Under the pieces are notes generated by a model. The model was not told where the DNA came from. It saw nothing but the letters and a program-made list of their open reading frames with translations, and did no database searches. A stretch of 64,000 nucleotides of DNA from NCBI GenBank assembly GCA_027484605.1, contig JAIXSR010000158.1, positions 1-64,000 on the forward strand, written 5' to 3'. The DNA is from Hyphomicrobiales bacterium. Its GTDB lineage: Bacteria > Pseudomonadota > Alphaproteobacteria > Rhizobiales > Beijerinckiaceae. Each line of letters begins with the position of its first letter. Position 1 is the first letter of the stretch. Below are positions 1 to 8,283 of the stretch, in pieces. The position numbers and the translations under genes were made by a program.

Positions 1-477
<477 letters not shown>

Positions 478-502
478 TGGCGCATATTTTTCAGGAGATT
501 GA

Positions 503-718
503 ATGAACGAAACGACGACGCTGTATCGCTTCCTGACCGGACCGGATGACCCGGGTTTCTGTCACCGCGTCAGCGAAGCACTCAGCCGGGGCTGGCAATT
601 GCATGGCAGCCCCAGCCTGACCTACGATGCCGCGCGCAAGCAGGTCATTGCCGGTCAGGCGATCATCAAGGTCCGGTCGGGCGGCTATGCCCCCGATCTC
701 GACCTGAAATCCGAATAG
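503..718 (+). CDS. DUF1737 small protein
   Basis: A 71-residue protein matching the DUF1737 family, whose function is not established. The pattern YRFLTGPDD followed by CHRVSEAL, GWQLHGSPSL and VIAGQAIIK is what I recognise of the family. There is no signal peptide or membrane segment, so it is probably cytosolic. A good ribosome site (CAGGAG) lies about 6 bp before the ATG. Its position between phaA and phaB suggests co-transcription with the PHB genes, but a hairpin follows it before phaB. A role in PHB metabolism is only inferred from position. Confidence 0.85.
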   Translation: MNETTTLYRFLTGPDDPGFCHRVSEALSRGWQLHGSPSLTYDAARKQVIAGQAIIKVRSGGYAPDLDLKSE

Positions 719-725
719 GCATACC

Positions 726-745
726 GGGCGGGGGCAACCCCGCCC
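726..745 (+). terminator. Hairpin with GCAA tetraloop after the phaA-DUF1737 pair
   Basis: Perfect 8-bp inverted repeat GGGCGGGG / CCCCGCCC closed by a GCAA (GNRA-type) loop, 8 bp after the DUF1737 stop codon. The following bases TCTTCATC are only moderately T-rich, so it may be an attenuating or RNA-stabilising hairpin rather than a full intrinsic terminator. Confidence 0.55.
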
Positions 746-865
746 TCTTCATCGGCGGGGGGCCTATCCCGGAAGGGGCCGGCCTGCCCGCCGCACCAAC
801 CAGCCGCTGCCCGGACGCAAAGAGCCGGCGGCGGAAAGAAGCCGCAGCGTTCGAGGAGGAACATC

Positions 866-1591
866 ATGGCGAGGGTAGCATTGGTTACGGGTGGTTCGCG
901 CGGCATCGGCGCGGCAATCTCGAAAGGCCTCAAGGCGGCGGGTTACACGGTGGCGGCCAGCTATGCCGGCAATGACGATGCCGCGGCGGCTTTCACCAGG
1001 GAAACCGGCATTCCCACCTACAAATGGGATGTCTCCGATTTCGATGCCTGCGCCGCCGGTGTGGCGAAGGTCGAGGCTGATCTGGGCCCGATCGATGTGC
1101 TCGTGAACAATGCCGGCATCACCAAGGACGGCATGTTCCACAAGATGACGAAGGACCAGTGGTACGCCGTCATCAACACCAACCTGAACTCGCTCTTCAA
1201 CATGACCCGCCCCGTCTGGGAAGGCATGCGCGCCCGCAAGTTCGGCCGCGTGATCTGCATTTCCTCGGTCAATGGCCAGAAGGGCCAGATGGGCCAGGTG
1301 AACTATTCCGCCGCCAAGGCCGGCGATATCGGCTTCGTCAAGGCGCTCGCCCAGGAAGGCGCCCGCGCCGGCATCACCGTCAATGCCATCTGCCCGGGCT
1401 ATATCGCCACCGAGATGGTGCGCGCCATCGATCCGGCCGTGCTGGAAAAGGCGATCCTGCCGCAGATCCCGGTCGGTCGCCTCGGCGAGCCGGAGGAGAT
1501 CGCCCGCGCGGTGGTGTTCCTCGCCGCCGACGAGGCAGGCTTCATCACCGGCTCGACCCTCTCCGCCAATGGCGGCCAGCTGATGAGCTGA
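866..1591 (+). CDS. phaB: Acetoacetyl-CoA reductase
   Basis: A 241-residue short-chain dehydrogenase that reduces acetoacetyl-CoA to (R)-3-hydroxybutyryl-CoA with NADPH, the precursor of polyhydroxybutyrate. The N-terminal TGGSRGIG nucleotide-binding motif, NNAG, the ISSVNGQ segment with the catalytic Ser, and the YSAAK catalytic Tyr/Lys are all visible. The VNGQKGQMGQ stretch is typical of PhaB. Length is normal for the family. The start is supported by a strong GAGGAGGAA ribosome site. PHB synthase (phaC) is not in the window. Confidence 0.96.
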   Translation: MARVALVTGGSRGIGAAISKGLKAAGYTVAASYAGNDDAAAAFTRETGIPTYKWDVSDFDACAAGVAKVEADLGPIDVLVNNAGITKDGMFHKMTKDQWYAVINTNLNSLFNMTRPVWEGMRARKFGRVICISSVNGQKGQMGQVNYSAAKAGDIGFVKALAQEGARAGITVNAICPGYIATEMVRAIDPAVLEKAILPQIPVGRLGEPEEIARAVVFLAADEAGFITGSTLSANGGQLMS

Positions 1592-1594
1592 GGC

Positions 1595-2065
1595 TCAGGC
1601 CAGATCGGCAAGAACGGCTTCGTGGTCCACCAAGAAGCTGGTCTTGCCTTTCTGCCCGATCCGATGGCCTTCCGCTTCGAGGAAGGCCGCCTGGAGCCGG
1701 ATCCCGCCGGGATATTTCGGGTTCAGCGCCCCGTCCGCGTGCAGGGCCCGCCAGAAAGGCGTCACGGCTTCCGCCCCCATCTCCCGCATTTCCAGCGCCG
1801 CCCGCGCAGCAAGACCGATGAAGATCGCCGTCGAGACCGGGCAGGCGATGGTCGTGCCGTGCCGGCGCGCGAGACATTGGCGGATATCGTCGAGCGTCGT
1901 GACTCGGCCGGGCGGCACCTGCCGGAGAATGGCATCGACCTCGCGCGGGGTCGAGACGATCATCGAGGCGCCGGGCGGGCCCCAATGCCGCACGCCCTCG
2001 GGCAGGGTATCGACGCGCTTGGGCCGCCGTTCCTTCTGCATCTGCTCGATTGCCGATCTCGCCAT
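1595..2065 (-). CDS. MGMT-family protein without the PCHR alkyl-acceptor motif
   Basis: A 156-residue protein with the fold signature of the DNA-binding domain of O6-alkylguanine-DNA alkyltransferases: the stretch PPGRVTTLDDIRQCLA resembles the helix-turn-helix region. In place of the canonical PCHR (or PWHR of ATL proteins) it has ACPVSTAIF. This places it in a broadly distributed but uncharacterised MGMT-like family, which also carries the LNPKYPGG and EGH segments seen here. Repair activity therefore cannot be assumed. I chose the ATG at 2065 because GCAGGAGGAG precedes it at good spacing. An upstream ATG at 2128 has no such site. It is convergent with phaB, stops 3 bp apart. Confidence 0.8.
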   Translation of the reverse strand: MARSAIEQMQKERRPKRVDTLPEGVRHWGPPGASMIVSTPREVDAILRQVPPGRVTTLDDIRQCLARRHGTTIACPVSTAIFIGLAARAALEMREMGAEAVTPFWRALHADGALNPKYPGGIRLQAAFLEAEGHRIGQKGKTSFLVDHEAVLADLA

Positions 2066-2566
2066 GGCTCCTCCTGCCGGATCTCCCGGAATCGCGCCGA
2101 TCCTGCCGCGAAGGCGGCGTCCGGACAACGGGTCTTTCGGGCGCTGATTTCTATCTCCGGTTGAACACCGAAAGCCGCGCCGGCTCCCGCCGCGCGGATA
2201 TGAAAGGAAAGCGGGGTTCCGCTGGCATCGTCGCCAGTTCGGACAATGGGAGGGGTGGGCGTGAACCGGCCCGAAGCGGGAAGCGGAACCCCGTTCCGGC
2301 GGGGGCTGCGAGATCTCGCGGCTTCCCCCGCCGTTTGCCAGGGGGAGAGGCGGTCCGGATCCGCCCCCGGCCCCTTGGCAATGAGGGAATCATAGGGCCG
2401 TTTCGGGAAGCGGGGACAAAGTCGCGCTCCGGGCAGCGATTGAAATCATCAAGATATTGAAAATAATACGCTTTCTTGGTCAGATGCGCCGTGCGCGCAC
2501 GCTGTCGCGACATTTTCTGTCGCCCCGGGCTTTTCAGGCGAGGGCAGGGCGCGTATCCCCTCCCGC
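2066..2566. other. Non-coding stretch between divergent genes
   Basis: About 500 bp with no convincing gene. Open frames here show no family signature and no ribosome site. It must hold the promoters of the MGMT-like gene (leftward) and of the exporter gene (rightward). The AT-rich patch near 2440-2470 is the only obvious promoter-like element. Confidence 0.6.
2440..2469 (+). promoter_or_regulatory. Candidate sigma-70 promoter for the downstream exporter
   Basis: TTGAAA, an 18-bp spacer, then TAATAC, in an AT-rich patch inside GC-rich DNA. It lies about 97 bp upstream of the exporter start codon. Assigned by resemblance only. Confidence 0.4.
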
Positions 2567-3454
2567 ATGACCCTGCCCGACCCTGCCCGCCCGGCCTCCG
2601 CCGGCCTTTCCCTGCCCACCCTTGCAGGCCTTGGCGCCGTGCTCCTCTGGGGCCTTCTCGCCTTGCTGACAGCCTCGACGGCAGGCGTCCCGCCTTTCCT
2701 GCTCACGGCGCTGACCTTCGCGATCGGCGGCGGCCTCGGCCTCGGCGTGCTGGCCCTGCGCGGCCAGCTGGGCCGGCTGCGCCAGCCCGCAGGGGCCTGG
2801 GCGCTCGGCGTGGGCGGGCTGTTCGGCTATCACGCCGTCTATTTCGCCGCGCTGAAATCCGCGCCGCCGGCCGAAGCGAGCCTGATCGCCTATCTCTGGC
2901 CGCTGCTGATCGTGATCTTCTCGGGGCTGCTGCCGGGCGAGAAACTGGGCCTTCGCCCGGTCCTCGGCGCGCTTGCCGGCTTTGCCGGCGTCGTGCTGCT
3001 CGCCCTCGCCAAAGGCGGGATCGGCAGCGGCGCGGCAATCCCCTGGCTCGGCTACGGGCTGGCTTTGGCCTGCGCCTTCATCTGGGCCGGCTATTCCGTG
3101 CTCTCGCGCCGCTTCGCCGAGGTGCCGACCGAGGCCGTTGTCGGCAATTGCCTCGTGACGGCCCTGCTGGCCGGCCTCGCCCATCTCGCGCTGGAACCGG
3201 TCGGCCTGCCGCAGGGCGCAGGCATCTGGCTGGCGATCCTCGCGCTCGGGCTCGGCCCGGTCGGCGCGGCCTTCTTCCTCTGGGATATCGGGATGAAGAA
3301 GGGCGATATCCGCTTCCTCGGCACCGCCTCCTATGCGGCGCCGGTCATCTCGACCCTTGCCCTCGTGGCGGCAGGCCGGGCGGAAGCCGGCTGGCCGCTC
3401 GCTTTGGCCTGCCTGCTGATCGTCGGCGGTGCGGTGATCGCCCGGTCGCGCTGA
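2567..3454 (+). CDS. DMT/EamA-family exporter, YddG-like
   Basis: A 295-residue integral inner-membrane protein with about ten hydrophobic segments arranged as two EamA repeats, as in drug/metabolite transporters. The second repeat contains FFLWDIGMKKGD and ATASYAAPV-like patterns (here GTASYAAPVIST) that recall the aromatic amino acid exporter YddG of enterobacteria. The substrate is unproven; export of amino acids or related metabolites is the best guess. It is convergent with the GNAT gene, 5 bp between stops. Confidence 0.8.
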   Translation: MTLPDPARPASAGLSLPTLAGLGAVLLWGLLALLTASTAGVPPFLLTALTFAIGGGLGLGVLALRGQLGRLRQPAGAWALGVGGLFGYHAVYFAALKSAPPAEASLIAYLWPLLIVIFSGLLPGEKLGLRPVLGALAGFAGVVLLALAKGGIGSGAAIPWLGYGLALACAFIWAGYSVLSRRFAEVPTEAVVGNCLVTALLAGLAHLALEPVGLPQGAGIWLAILALGLGPVGAAFFLWDIGMKKGDIRFLGTASYAAPVISTLALVAAGRAEAGWPLALACLLIVGGAVIARSR

Positions 3455-3459
3455 AGGCC

Positions 3460-4218
3460 TCAGCGCTTCCGGCGCCAATAGGCCGCCGAATAGACCGGTA
3501 CGAAGCCGAGCGCGGCATAGAGCCCCTGCGCCACCTCGTTCTCGCTGGCCACCTGCAGGAACATCCGCTTCGCCCCGGCCTGATGCGCCCAGGCGATGAG
3601 GCCATTCACCAGCCGGCGGCCATGGCCCTTGCCGCGCCGTTCGGGATCGACCATGACCGAGCCGAATTCCGCCATGCCGCGATCGACCGAGACCAGCGCA
3701 TAGGCCGCAGGCGCGCCCTCGTCGAACAGGGTCGCATAGCGCGTCGGCACGCGGATATTGCTGACAATGCCCTGGAGGGCGCCGACATCGCGTTTCGCGC
3801 CGCTCTGCCAGCGGCAGGCCCCTTCCAGCCAGTCGGGGCCGGGCACGGCATCGAGCCTGAGCCCGGCGGGAATCTCGCCGGCCCGGGCCTCGCCGATCAT
3901 GCCGATCGAGCCATCCTCGGCCGCATAGCCATCCTGCTCCAGCATCCGCAGCACGGCAGGGCGGACAAGCGGCGAGAGCCGGATCGAAGGCGGCAGCCCG
4001 GCCGCATTGTAGAGGCATTCGATATGCCGCAGCGTCTCCGCATCGAGATTGCTGGCCGGCCGGACGCAGCAGGCCGAATTGGCCCGGCCCGAATAGCCCT
4101 TCGCGAAGCGGCACAGCCAGTCGCCGACCAGCACGGTCTGGTGGCTCGGCCAGCAATTGATCAGACGTTCCTCGCAGGCCTGCACATCGCCGAGCCCGCC
4201 GGACAGGGCCGCGTTCAT
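3460..4218 (-). CDS. GNAT-family N-acetyltransferase
   Basis: A 252-residue acetyltransferase. The C-terminal third has the acetyl-CoA site: VDPERRGKGHGRRLV (RxxGxG/A pattern), followed by the ALYAALGF segment typical of GNAT beta-5. The N-terminal half, with FAKGYSGRANSACC, resembles the degenerate first lobe of two-lobed GNATs. The substrate is unknown. The start at 4218 overlaps the cupin gene stop by 4 bp (ATGA), implying translational coupling; a longer frame upstream would run deep into the cupin gene. Confidence 0.85.
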   Translation of the reverse strand: MNAALSGGLGDVQACEERLINCWPSHQTVLVGDWLCRFAKGYSGRANSACCVRPASNLDAETLRHIECLYNAAGLPPSIRLSPLVRPAVLRMLEQDGYAAEDGSIGMIGEARAGEIPAGLRLDAVPGPDWLEGACRWQSGAKRDVGALQGIVSNIRVPTRYATLFDEGAPAAYALVSVDRGMAEFGSVMVDPERRGKGHGRRLVNGLIAWAHQAGAKRMFLQVASENEVAQGLYAALGFVPVYSAAYWRRKR

Positions 4219-4667
4219 GCCTGCCCCCCCGGCTTGCGCGGCACGGGCCGCCAGTCCGGCGGGGCCATCTCGAACCCGTCGAAGGTGAAGCCGGGGGCGA
4301 CAGTACAGCCGACAAGGGTCCAGGCACCGAGGCTGGTCGCGCTCTGCCAATGGCCCTTCGGCACCACGATCTGCGGCCGCTGGCCGGCCTTGAGCGCGGG
4401 GCCGAGATGATGCGCGGCCGCATCATGGCCGTTCGGGCTGATGGTGATGACCATCGGCGCGCCGGCATAGTAATGCCAGATCTCGGCCGCATCGACGCGG
4501 TGCCATTCCGACACCTCGCCTGCCTCGAGCAGGTAATAGATCGCCGTGCCGACGGACCGCCCCTGCGGATCCGCCTCGGGATCGCGGAAGGTCTCGCGGA
4601 AATGCCCGCCTTCGGGATGGGGCTGCAGCCCGAGCTGGGCGATGATCTCGCGCGCGGTCAGCGCCAT
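4215..4667 (-). CDS. DUF985 (cupin_5) protein
   Basis: A 150-residue single-domain cupin of the DUF985 family. Visible hallmarks are LGLQPHPEGGHFRETF at the N-terminus, AIYYLLEAGE, SEWHRVDAAEIWHYYAG with likely metal-binding His, and GCTVAPGF near the end. The biochemical function of the family is poorly defined; it folds like small sugar-modifying or metal-binding cupins. I chose the ATG at 4667 because GGAGGG precedes it by 6 bp. ATGs at 4685 and 4691 are alternatives. It sits between glyoxalase II and the GNAT gene in one leftward run. Confidence 0.85.
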   Translation of the reverse strand: MALTAREIIAQLGLQPHPEGGHFRETFRDPEADPQGRSVGTAIYYLLEAGEVSEWHRVDAAEIWHYYAGAPMVITISPNGHDAAAHHLGPALKAGQRPQIVVPKGHWQSATSLGAWTLVGCTVAPGFTFDGFEMAPPDWRPVPRKPGGQA

Positions 4668-4696
4668 CGGGGAACCCTCCGACATGGTCATGCCTC

Positions 4697-5416
4697 TCAG
4701 AACCGGTTCTTGGCCTCGCGCAGGGCCGCGAATTCCGCAAGATCCTTCGCCTGGACAAAGACATTCGTGGCTTTCTCGGTGCCGATCGTGGTCGGCAGCG
4801 TGAACGCACCGTCCGCCCGCTGCGCCTCGATCCGCGCGAGGCGCGCGGCAATGGCGCTGTTCCCGGGCGCGACATGGGCGCAGAAACGGGCATTCGAGAG
4901 CGTGTATTCATGCCCGCAATAAACGCGCGTTTCCTCCGGCAGCGCGGCGATCCGCATCACCGAGGCATGCAGCTTCTCGATGGTCGAGCTGATCACCCGG
5001 CCGCAGCCCATGGCGAAGAGCACATCGCCGGCAAAGAACACGCCATCCCCGGCGAAATGATAGGCGACATGGTCCTCGCAATGGCCGGGCACATGCCAGA
5101 CCGCGGCCCGGAGCGCCCCGACCTCGACCGAATCGCCCTCGCCGACATAGCGATAGGCCTGCGGCACCGCCTCCCGCGCCAGGACGGGCGCGACCACCAT
5201 GGCGCCATGCGTCGCCACCAGCGGGGCAATGCCCTCGATATGGTCGGGATGCTGGTGCGTCACCAGGATCAGGTCGAGCTTCCAGCCCCGCCGCTGCAGG
5301 GCGGCCTCGATCGCCCCGGCTTCGGGCGCATCGATCGCCGCGACCTTGCCCGTCGCGGGGTCACGGATCAGCACGCCGTAATTGTCCGAACGGCACATAA
5401 AAAGTTCGATATCCAC
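4697..5416 (-). CDS. gloB: Hydroxyacylglutathione hydrolase (glyoxalase II)
   Basis: A 239-residue metallo-beta-lactamase-fold enzyme that hydrolyses S-D-lactoylglutathione to D-lactate and glutathione, completing methylglyoxal detoxification. The metal motif THQHPDH gives His54, His56, Asp58 and His59. Further ligands lie in PGHCEDH, FAGDVLF and CGHEYT, the last being diagnostic for glyoxalase II. Translation starts with GTG. It heads a leftward run gloB-cupin-GNAT and is divergent from a methyltransferase gene, a pairing common in alphaproteobacteria. Confidence 0.95.
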   Translation of the reverse strand: MDIELFMCRSDNYGVLIRDPATGKVAAIDAPEAGAIEAALQRRGWKLDLILVTHQHPDHIEGIAPLVATHGAMVVAPVLAREAVPQAYRYVGEGDSVEVGALRAAVWHVPGHCEDHVAYHFAGDGVFFAGDVLFAMGCGRVISSTIEKLHASVMRIAALPEETRVYCGHEYTLSNARFCAHVAPGNSAIAARLARIEAQRADGAFTLPTTIGTEKATNVFVQAKDLAEFAALREAKNRF

Positions 5417-5491
5417 GCGTCCAATCCCTCATCGACAGGCCCGCCCCGCTCTGGCAAAGCTTGAGCGTTCGGGCAAGGTCCATTCGTAACC

Positions 5492-6229
5492 ATGCAACTC
5501 GATGTCGTCGATCTGAAATCCTTCTATGGCAGCCCGCTCGGCACCGTCGCGCGGCAGATGGTCCTGCGCAAGATCCGCCAGCGCTGGGAGGATCTCGGCG
5601 GGCTGGCCCTGCTCGGCCTCGGCTATGCGACGCCCTATCTCGATACCCTGCGCGAGGGCACGGAACGCACCATCGCCTTCATGCCGGCCCGGCAGGGCAT
5701 CGTCGCCTGGCCGCCGGGCCAGCTTTCGGCGGCCAGCCTTGTCGAGGGCACCGACCTGCCCCTGCGCGACCAGGTGCTCGACCGGGTGCTGATGATCCAT
5801 GCGCTGGAAACCTCGGATGATCCCGCCGCGCTGATGAACGAGGTCTGGCGCATCCTCGCGCCCGGCGGCCATGTGATGATCGTGGTGCCGAATCGCCGCG
5901 GCCCCTGGGCCCGGCTCGACACGACCCCCTTCGGCCATGGCCAGCCCTTCTCGAGGCGGCAGGTCACGGAATTGCTGCGGCAGGCCCTGTTCACGCCCAC
6001 CCATTGGGACGAGGCCCTGTTCGTGCCGCCGATCCAGCGCGGCTTCTTCCTGCGCACGGCCCTCGCCTGGGAGCGGCTCGGCGCCAGCCTCTCGCTGCCC
6101 CTCGGCGGCGTCTATCTCGTCGAGGCGACCAAGCAGGTCTATCGCCCAGCCCTCTCGGGCAAGGCCGCGCGGATCCGCGGGCTGCTGCAGCCGATCCTCG
6201 TCCCGAGCGGCGGCACGGCGGCGGGCTAG
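5492..6229 (+). CDS. Class I SAM-dependent methyltransferase
   Basis: A 245-residue protein with a methyltransferase_11-like core: LLGLGYATPYL in place of the usual DxGxGxG motif I, then RVLMIHALE, and WRILAPGGHVMIVVPNR, the post-motif typical of class I enzymes. Motif I lacks the normal acidic start, so SAM binding deviates from consensus. The substrate is unknown. Divergent pairing with gloB is recurrent in related genomes. It is convergent with metW. Confidence 0.8.
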   Translation: MQLDVVDLKSFYGSPLGTVARQMVLRKIRQRWEDLGGLALLGLGYATPYLDTLREGTERTIAFMPARQGIVAWPPGQLSAASLVEGTDLPLRDQVLDRVLMIHALETSDDPAALMNEVWRILAPGGHVMIVVPNRRGPWARLDTTPFGHGQPFSRRQVTELLRQALFTPTHWDEALFVPPIQRGFFLRTALAWERLGASLSLPLGGVYLVEATKQVYRPALSGKAARIRGLLQPILVPSGGTAAG

Positions 6230-6243
6230 AGGTGAACGGCCGG

Positions 6244-6870
6244 CTACGTCCGGTCGCGCTGCCGGGCGAGCCAGAAGATCCCCTGCTCGCCCATCATGTT
6301 CCAGAACCACCATGGCATCTTGACGCCGACCGGCTTGCCGGCGGCATCGAGCGCATCCGCCCGGACGATCCGCGCCTGCAGCGCGTCGGCCAGCGCGACG
6401 AAATCGCGGATCGTGCAGAAATGGATGTTGGGCGTGTCGTACCAGCTGTCCGGCAGGTTCTCCGTCACCGGCATGCGGCCATTGAACATCAGATGGGTGC
6501 GGATGCGCCAATGCCCGAAATTCGGGAAGGAGACGATCGCGTTCCGCCCGATCCGGAGCATCTGCTCGAGCACCGTCTTCGGGTTGCGCGTCGCCTGGAT
6601 CGTCTGCGACAGGATCACATAGTCGAAACAGTCATCCGGGTAATCGGCGAGGTCGGTATCGGCATCGCCCTGGATCACCGCCAGCCCCTTGGCGACGCAG
6701 GCCGCCACGCCGCCGCGGGAGATCTCGATGCCGCGCGCATCGACCTGCTTGTCGCGCGCCAGATGGGCGAGCAACTCGCCATCGCCGCAGCCGACATCGA
6801 GCACGCGCGTGCCCGGGCGGACCATGTCCGAGACGAGCCGGTAATCCGAACGCAGGGTATCGCTGCTCAT
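6244..6870 (-). CDS. metW: Methionine biosynthesis protein MetW
   Basis: A 208-residue class I methyltransferase-fold protein. Motif [13 protein letters not shown] is intact, followed by [23 protein letters not shown] and [15 protein letters not shown], the last highly typical of MetW. In proteobacteria MetW works with MetX in homoserine acylation, and the two act as a pair. The start codon overlaps the metX stop by 4 bp (ATGA). Confidence 0.96.
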   Translation of the reverse strand: MSSDTLRSDYRLVSDMVRPGTRVLDVGCGDGELLAHLARDKQVDARGIEISRGGVAACVAKGLAVIQGDADTDLADYPDDCFDYVILSQTIQATRNPKTVLEQMLRIGRNAIVSFPNFGHWRIRTHLMFNGRMPVTENLPDSWYDTPNIHFCTIRDFVALADALQARIVRADALDAAGKPVGVKMPWWFWNMMGEQGIFWLARQRDRT

Positions 6871-8030
6871 GCCGCTTCTCCGGAAACGCCGCGCGCCGTG
6901 GCGGCGGCATTGAGGAAGCCGCGCGTCGTGGCGAAGAGATTGGGCTCCTCGAGCAGGAAGGCATCATGGCCCTTGTCGCTCTCGATCTCGACGAAGGAGA
7001 CCGAGGCACCGGCGGCATTGAGCGCATGCACGATCTGACGGCTGTCGGCGGTCGGGAACAGCCAGTCCGAGGTGAAGGAGACGAGGCAGAACCGTGTCCG
7101 CGTGTTGCGGAAGGCCGCGCCGAGCGAGCCGCCATTATCGGCCGCGAGGTCGAAGTAATCCATCGCGCGGGTCAGGTAGAGATAGGAATTGGCGTCGAAC
7201 CGCTCGACGAAGGAGATCCCCTGGTGGCGCAGGTAGGATTCGACCTGGAAATCCGCATCGAAGGAGAAGGTCGGCGCCTCGCGATCCTGCAGCTTCCGCC
7301 CGAATTTCCGCTGCAGGGCCGGCTCGGAGAGATAGGTGATATGTGCCGCCATGCGCGCCACGGCCAGTCCCTTGACCGGGCGGGCACCCTCTTCCTGGTA
7401 ACGCCCGCGCCGCCAGTCCGGATCGGCCATCACCGCCTGCCGGCCCACTTCGTGGAAGGCGATGTTCTGCGCCGAATGCTTGGCGGCCGAGGCGATGGGC
7501 ATCGCGGCAAACACCCGGTCCGGGAAGAGCGAGGCCCAGGCCAGCACCTGCATCCCGCCCATCGAGCCGCCCACCACGGCGAGCAAGGTCTCGATGCCGA
7601 GATGATCCACCAGCCGCGCCTGTGCGCGGACCATGTCCGAGATCGTCAGCACCGGGAAGCCGGTAGCGAAGGCCTCGCCCGTCTCCGGATTGGTGGAAGC
7701 CGGGCCGGACGAGCCCATGCAGCCGCCGATGACATTGGCGCAGATGACGAAGAACCGCTCGGTATCGATCGGCTTGCCGGGGCCGACCATGGAAATCCAC
7801 CAGCCGGCCTTGCCGGTCACCGGGTGGACATTGGCGACATGCTGGTCGCCCGTCAGGGCATGGCAGATCAGGATCGCGTTGGTCCGGGCGGCATTGAGCG
7901 TGCCATAGGTCTGGTAGGCGATCTGGAACGGCGCGAGGCTGGCGCCGGATTCAAGCACCAGCGGCTGGTCCGCGCCGAGCCTCAGGACCAGGGAATGCGG
8001 GTCATCCGCTTCGTGATGGCGCTGGCTCAT
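6867..8030 (-). CDS. metX: Homoserine O-acyltransferase MetX
   Basis: A 387-residue alpha/beta-hydrolase that acylates L-homoserine in methionine biosynthesis (acetyl in most annotations; MetX paired with MetW may use succinyl-CoA). Visible elements are the nucleophile Ser in [10 protein letters not shown], the Asp in TSDWLFP and the His in [17 protein letters not shown] forms the oxyanion region. I prefer the ATG at 8030. A longer start at 8081 would lie about 4 bp from the transcript start predicted from the promoter at 8092-8120. Confidence 0.95.
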   Translation of the reverse strand: MSQRHHEADDPHSLVLRLGADQPLVLESGASLAPFQIAYQTYGTLNAARTNAILICHALTGDQHVANVHPVTGKAGWWISMVGPGKPIDTERFFVICANVIGGCMGSSGPASTNPETGEAFATGFPVLTISDMVRAQARLVDHLGIETLLAVVGGSMGGMQVLAWASLFPDRVFAAMPIASAAKHSAQNIAFHEVGRQAVMADPDWRRGRYQEEGARPVKGLAVARMAAHITYLSEPALQRKFGRKLQDREAPTFSFDADFQVESYLRHQGISFVERFDANSYLYLTRAMDYFDLAADNGGSLGAAFRNTRTRFCLVSFTSDWLFPTADSRQIVHALNAAGASVSFVEIESDKGHDAFLLEEPNLFATTRGFLNAAATARGVSGEAA

Positions 8031-8091
8031 ACGCTGGTTGTCCTGCTCCCGTCGGCCGGAGAATTCGGTTTTCCGGACCATTCCTGTTTAA

Positions 8092-8120
8092 AGGATAATA
8101 TCGTTCGAATAAACGAACAA
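8092..8120 (-). promoter_or_regulatory. Candidate metX promoter with embedded inverted repeat
   Basis: On the minus strand: TTGTTC, 17-bp spacer, TATCCT. The spacer and -35 box contain an inverted repeat GTTCG-N6-CGAAC (8103-8118), placed as an operator would be. No known SAM riboswitch pattern was recognised between here and the start codon. Confidence 0.45.
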
Positions 8121-8194
8121 GAGGAAAGCGGTTCCCCTCCGGATCCGCGCCCGCTTGCTCTGCCGCCAAAAGAGGCCTTATGCAAGATGCACAC

Positions 8195-8250
8195 GGCCGG
8201 TTGCCGGCCAGAGCATGGAAAAGGCCGGTTGCCGGCCAGAGCATGGAAAA
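8195..8250 (+). repeat. Two perfect tandem copies of a 28-bp unit
   Basis: Two identical adjacent copies (8195-8222, 8223-8250) of a unit built from GGCCGGTTGCCGGCC, itself a 6-bp stem with a TTG loop, plus GAGCATGGAAAA. A degenerate third start, GGCCGGGGG, follows at 8251. The array ends about 33 bp before the chorismate mutase start codon, so the transcript leader could form two consecutive GC-rich hairpins. Confidence 0.9.
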
Positions 8251-8283
8251 GGCCGGGGGACGGCCGGAAAGGGTAGGAATGCC

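Noticed and set aside
2050-2460. Possible small gene in the 500-bp gap
   Set aside because: Basic, Gly/Ser/Arg-rich translation with no motif and no ribosome site.
2476-4410. Open frame running across the exporter, GNAT and cupin genes
   Set aside because: Arg/Pro/Ala-rich shadow frame; the three overlapped genes have clear families.
8031-8091. SAM riboswitch before metX
   Set aside because: The leader is short and shows no recognisable SAM-I or SAM-II conserved segments by eye.
8195-8250. CRISPR array
   Set aside because: Two copies are directly adjacent with no spacers, and no cas genes are present.
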